Assembly: GCF_009760915.1 (NCBI RefSeq)
Contig: NZ_VIDQ01000002.1
Span: forward strand, 124,001 to 188,000
Direction of reading: 5' to 3'
Length of the DNA stretch: 64,000 nucleotides
Source of the DNA: Azohydromonas aeria
Lineage (GTDB): Bacteria; Pseudomonadota; Gammaproteobacteria; Burkholderiales; Burkholderiaceae_C
Shown: positions 61,280 to 64,000 of the stretch, piece after piece
Layout: every line of letters begins with the position of its first letter
Position numbering within the stretch: position 1 is the first letter of the stretch
Translations under genes and position numbers: made by a program
The notes under the pieces: model-generated
What the model saw: only the letters and a program-made list of their open reading frames with translations
What the model was told of the DNA's origin: nothing
Databases searched by the model: none

Positions 61280-62512
61280 TTAGCCACCCACTGGAAAAGC
61301 AAAAAAACCACGGTACATCGGAGTGCGAGTTCGTTGCGCTATGCCTTGCAATTGCAATCGCGGTCGGCGGCGCAGCAGCGTTGCCAGCACTGTCTGGGTT
61401 TCGAGCTGCGTCAGTGACGCGCCCAAGCACACGTGCGGCCCGGTGCCGAAGGACAGCGCCCCCGGGTTGTCCCGTGTCACGTCCAGCCGCTCCGGGTTCT
61501 TGTGCCGTGCTGGGTCACGGTTGGCGGAGCCAAGCAGCGCCAGCACCAGCTCGCCCCGGCGCACGCGCTGGCCGCACAGGGCGAAATCGGCCGTTGCCCG
61601 CCGCCCGCTCCACTGCACCGGCGTGTCATGGCGCAGGAGCTCGCGCACGGCATTCGGGATCAGGTCGGGCTCGGCCTGCAGCCGCTCCCACTGCTCGCGC
61701 TCGGACAGCAGCGCATGCACCGCGTTGCCCAGCAGGTGGCGTGTCGTCTCGTAGCCGGCAAACAGCAGCATCGCGCACTGCGCCAGCAGCTCCGCGCCGT
61801 CCTCGACGCTGCCGTCGGCCTGGGCCGACAGCAGCAGGCTCACCAGGTCTTCGCCCGGTTCGCGCCGGCGCCGCGGCAGCAGCTCGCGCTCGAAGTAGCC
61901 GGCCAGCGCCACCACGCTGCGCTGCGCGGCGCGCACTTCAGCCTGCGTCGGGCTCACCGAGCCCAGGAAGGCTGCGATGTCCTCGCTCCAGGCCGTGAAG
62001 TCGCCGTACACCGACGCGTCCACGTCCATCAGCTTGGCGATCACGCGCGCCGGCAGCGGGCGCGCGATCGCCTGCATGAAGTCGAAGTGGCTTCCCGCCT
62101 CGTCCAGCAGCTCGTCGATGAGCGCCTGCGTCACGGGTTTCAAGGCCTGAATGCGGTCCGGCCGGAACGCGGGCTGCAGCACCTTGCGCAGCCGCGTGTG
62201 GTCCGGCGCGTCCAGGAACGGCAGACAACGCGTGAACAGCCGCTGCATCGGCGTGAGCTCGGCGCGCGCATCCGGCTCGGCCGCGCGCATCACCCAGCCG
62301 CCGGTGCGCCGGGCGGAGAGGCGCGGGTCGCGCAGCGCGGCCTCCACGTCGGCATGGCGCGTCAGCAGCCAGGCGCCGCCGAAGAATTCCTCGCTCCAGT
62401 GGATCGGCCCGGCCTCGCGCAAGGCGTGGTAGGCCGGATACGGGTCCTGCAGGAACTCCAGATCGACGAACGGGGCCACCGACGCCCGCGGCGGCGTCAG
62501 GACAGCGTTCAT
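61280..62512 (-). CDS. Cytochrome P450, coupled to bioB
   Basis: A 410-residue bacterial P450. I-helix motif AGYETT (252-257), K-helix ExxR (Glu291-Arg294) and heme motif [10 protein letters not shown] (Cys362 as thiolate) are intact. Its ATG overlaps the bioB stop (ATGA, 62509-62512), so it is translated with biotin synthase. In Bacillus, P450 BioI makes the pimelate part of biotin by cleaving acyl-ACP, so a role in precursor supply is attractive; another fatty-acid oxidation is possible. Redox partners are not encoded nearby. Confidence 0.92.
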   Translation of the reverse strand: MNAVLTPPRASVAPFVDLEFLQDPYPAYHALREAGPIHWSEEFFGGAWLLTRHADVEAALRDPRLSARRTGGWVMRAAEPDARAELTPMQRLFTRCLPFLDAPDHTRLRKVLQPAFRPDRIQALKPVTQALIDELLDEAGSHFDFMQAIARPLPARVIAKLMDVDASVYGDFTAWSEDIAAFLGSVSPTQAEVRAAQRSVVALAGYFERELLPRRRREPGEDLVSLLLSAQADGSVEDGAELLAQCAMLLFAGYETTRHLLGNAVHALLSEREQWERLQAEPDLIPNAVRELLRHDTPVQWSGRRATADFALCGQRVRRGELVLALLGSANRDPARHKNPERLDVTRDNPGALSFGTGPHVCLGASLTQLETQTVLATLLRRRPRLQLQGIAQRTRTPMYRGFFAFPVGG

Positions 62513-63561
62513 TTGGCGACCGCGCCCGACACGTCCAGGTGCGCCTGCAGCTCCGGGCGCTGGCCCTGCGGGCGCAGTTGCAGCCGCTCGAAGAGGCGGC
62601 GGTCCTTCTCGGCCTGCGGGTTGGTCGTGGTCAGCAGCCGGTCGCCGTAGAAGATCGAATTGGCGCCGGCCATGAAGCACAGCGCCTGCAGCGCGTCGTC
62701 CATCTGCTCGCGCCCGGCCGAGAGGCGCACCATGGTCGTCGGCATCGTGATGCGCGCCACGGCAATCGTGCGCACGAACTCGAACGGGTCGATCGGCTCG
62801 CTGTCGGCCAGCGGCGTCCCGGGCACCGGCACCAGGTTGTTGATGGGCACCGACTCCGGGAACGGGTCGAGATTCGCCAGCTGCGCGATCAGCCCGGCGC
62901 GCTGCGCCCGCGTCTCGCCCATGCCGACGATGCCGCCGCAGCAGACGTTGATGCCGGCGTCGCGCACGTGGTGCAGCGTGTCCAGGCGGTCCTGGTAGGT
63001 GCGGGTGTGGATGACGTTGCCGTAGTGGTCCGGCGCGGTGTCGAGGTTGTGGTTGTAGTAGTCGAGGCCCGCCTCTTTCAGCTGCGCCGCCTGCTCCTGG
63101 TCGAGCATGCCCAGCGTCATGCAGGTCTCCAGGCCCAGGCCGCGCACCTCGCGCACCATCTCCGTCACGCGCTCCATGTCGCGCTCCTTGGGGCTGCGCC
63201 AGGCGGCACCCATGCAAAAGCGCGTCGCTCCCTGCTCCTTGGCGGCCTGCGCGGCGCCCAGCACCTCGGAGATCGACATGATCTTGCTGGCCTCGACGCC
63301 GGTGTCGAAGTGCGCCGACTGCGGGCAGTAGCCGCAGTCCTCGGCGCAGCCGCCGGTCTTGATGGACAGCAGCGTGGAGAGCTGCACCTCGCTCGCATCG
63401 AAATGCGCGCGGTGCACCTGCTGGGCGCGGAACAGCAGGTCCATGAACGGCAGCTCATAGAGCGCCTGCACCTCGGCCACGGACCAGCGGCTGGCCTTGG
63501 GCTCGATGGCAGCGCTGCGGCGCAGGGAAGAAACAGGGACGGTGGCGACGACAGTGCTCAT
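62509..63561 (-). CDS. bioB: Biotin synthase
   Basis: A 350-residue radical SAM enzyme inserting sulfur into dethiobiotin. The [4Fe-4S] motif is Cys72-x3-Cys76-x2-Cys79 ([13 protein letters not shown]). The [29 protein letters not shown] and [11 protein letters not shown] segments and the late [15 protein letters not shown] motif are diagnostic. An extended N-terminus precedes the conserved [34 protein letters not shown] lies before the ATG. Follows bioD by 34 bases. Confidence 0.97.
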   Translation of the reverse strand: MSTVVATVPVSSLRRSAAIEPKASRWSVAEVQALYELPFMDLLFRAQQVHRAHFDASEVQLSTLLSIKTGGCAEDCGYCPQSAHFDTGVEASKIMSISEVLGAAQAAKEQGATRFCMGAAWRSPKERDMERVTEMVREVRGLGLETCMTLGMLDQEQAAQLKEAGLDYYNHNLDTAPDHYGNVIHTRTYQDRLDTLHHVRDAGINVCCGGIVGMGETRAQRAGLIAQLANLDPFPESVPINNLVPVPGTPLADSEPIDPFEFVRTIAVARITMPTTMVRLSAGREQMDDALQALCFMAGANSIFYGDRLLTTTNPQAEKDRRLFERLQLRPQGQRPELQAHLDVSGAVAK

Positions 63562-63595
63562 GGCGGTACTGCTCCTGATGGGATTAGGGGTGCGA

Positions 63596-64000
63596 TCACT
63601 TGCAGTCGAAGAGGCTCTGGAGCGACTCGTTGTCGAGGTAGCTGGCCACCGCAGCGGCATCGGGCTCTGCCAGGTGCGGCACCACGCCCAGGCAGGGCGT
63701 CTGATGCCGGCGGGCGAGCTCATGGTGCAGCGTCTCGACGTTGCGCTGCAGGTGCGGCATGCTGGGGTCGATGACGTTGCCGACCCAGCCCGCCAGCCGC
63801 AGTCCTCGGGCCAGCACGCCTTCGGCGGTGAGCAGTGCGTGGTTGAGGCAGCCCAGGCGCATGCCCACGACCAGCACCACCGGCAGGCCCAGGGCGCTCA
63901 TCAGCTGCGTGCTGTCCCACTCCATGCCCAAGGGAATGACCAGCCCGCCCGCGCCCTCGACCACGACGAAGTCCGCGCGCCACGACAGCTTCTGGGCGCC
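63596..64000 (-). CDS. bioD: Dethiobiotin synthetase, 5' end outside window
   Basis: The C-terminal 134 residues of BioD, which makes dethiobiotin from 7,8-diaminopelargonate, CO2 and ATP. The catalytic motif [16 protein letters not shown] opens the visible part; [41 protein letters not shown] and CLGVVPHL are typical of the P-loop fold. The Walker A region and start codon are beyond the right edge. It precedes bioB on the same strand, so the window ends inside a biotin operon. Confidence 0.93.
   Translation of the reverse strand, partial: GAQKLSWRADFVVVEGAGGLVIPLGMEWDSTQLMSALGLPVVLVVGMRLGCLNHALLTAEGVLARGLRLAGWVGNVIDPSMPHLQRNVETLHHELARRHQTPCLGVVPHLAEPDAAAVASYLDNESLQSLFDCK

Noticed and set aside
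1-64000. tRNA, rRNA, riboswitch or insertion-sequence elements
   Set aside because: I looked for cloverleaf ends with CCA, conserved rRNA blocks, transposase DDE motifs and terminal repeats, and saw none convincing.

Overview
The window is a high-GC stretch of a chromosome with dense coding on both strands and GGAGAC-type ribosome binding sites. Five orphan tripartite-tricarboxylate (Bug/TctC) periplasmic receptors, a trimeric general porin, a complete 3-(3-hydroxyphenyl)propionate (mhp) operon and a bioB/bioD locus point to a betaproteobacterium of the Burkholderiales, most likely a Comamonadaceae such as Comamonas, Delftia or Acidovorax. That assignment is inference from gene content; no rRNA or tRNA gene is visible.

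Layout. (1) 1-5827, minus strand: Bug receptor, solute-binding lipoprotein, second Bug receptor, metallo-beta-lactamase-fold hydrolase and a porin (cut by the left edge) form one transcript. A further Bug receptor with its own terminator precedes them, and upstream of that lies a tannase-family lipoprotein (5915-7672). (2) 8054-10662: a marR gene diverges from a siderophore-interacting reductase and a Bcr/CflA exporter across a compact promoter/operator. (3) 10700-12560: a 70-codon unknown gene, a CGCGTG hexamer tract and an exported esterase. (4) 12840-21095: an IclR-controlled divergent pair. The minus arm encodes alcohol dehydrogenase, ester hydrolase, Baeyer-Villiger-type monooxygenase, Bug receptor, coniferyl-alcohol-dehydrogenase-like SDR and aldehyde dehydrogenase, which together spell a ketone-to-acid pathway.

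(5) 21193-43184: a very long minus-strand cluster of at least 19 genes. It starts with a DUF1302/DUF1329/YCF48-like/RND envelope module and continues with a class A flavin monooxygenase, Rieske ferredoxin, type I extradiol dioxygenase, C-C hydrolase-like protein, FAH-family protein, several SDRs, a histidinol-dehydrogenase homologue, a phytoene-desaturase-like flavoprotein, an SMP-30 protein and an MFS transporter. Two nearly identical tandem LysR regulators (43540-45586) diverge from its promoter end. It looks like a complete pathway for an aromatic or terpenoid/steroid-like hydrophobic substrate that I cannot name.

(6) 45828-51651: class V aminotransferase, a D-amino-acid-dehydrogenase remnant, a polar amino-acid ABC importer and a divergent LysR regulator. 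(7) 52017-60439: mhpR, then mhpA-mhpB-mhpD-Bug-mhpF-mhpE-mhpC, with a near-canonical MhpR palindrome between regulator and operon. (8) 60440-61279 is a gene-poor, lower-GC junction with twin palindromes. (9) 61280-64000, minus strand: bioD (cut by the right edge), bioB and a cytochrome P450 translationally coupled to bioB.

Overall the region is a catabolic island. Each substrate module carries its own regulator, and two of them carry their own Bug receptor. The strongest candidates for undescribed biology are the long LysR-flanked cluster, the IclR/Baeyer-Villiger operon and the bioB-P450 pair.
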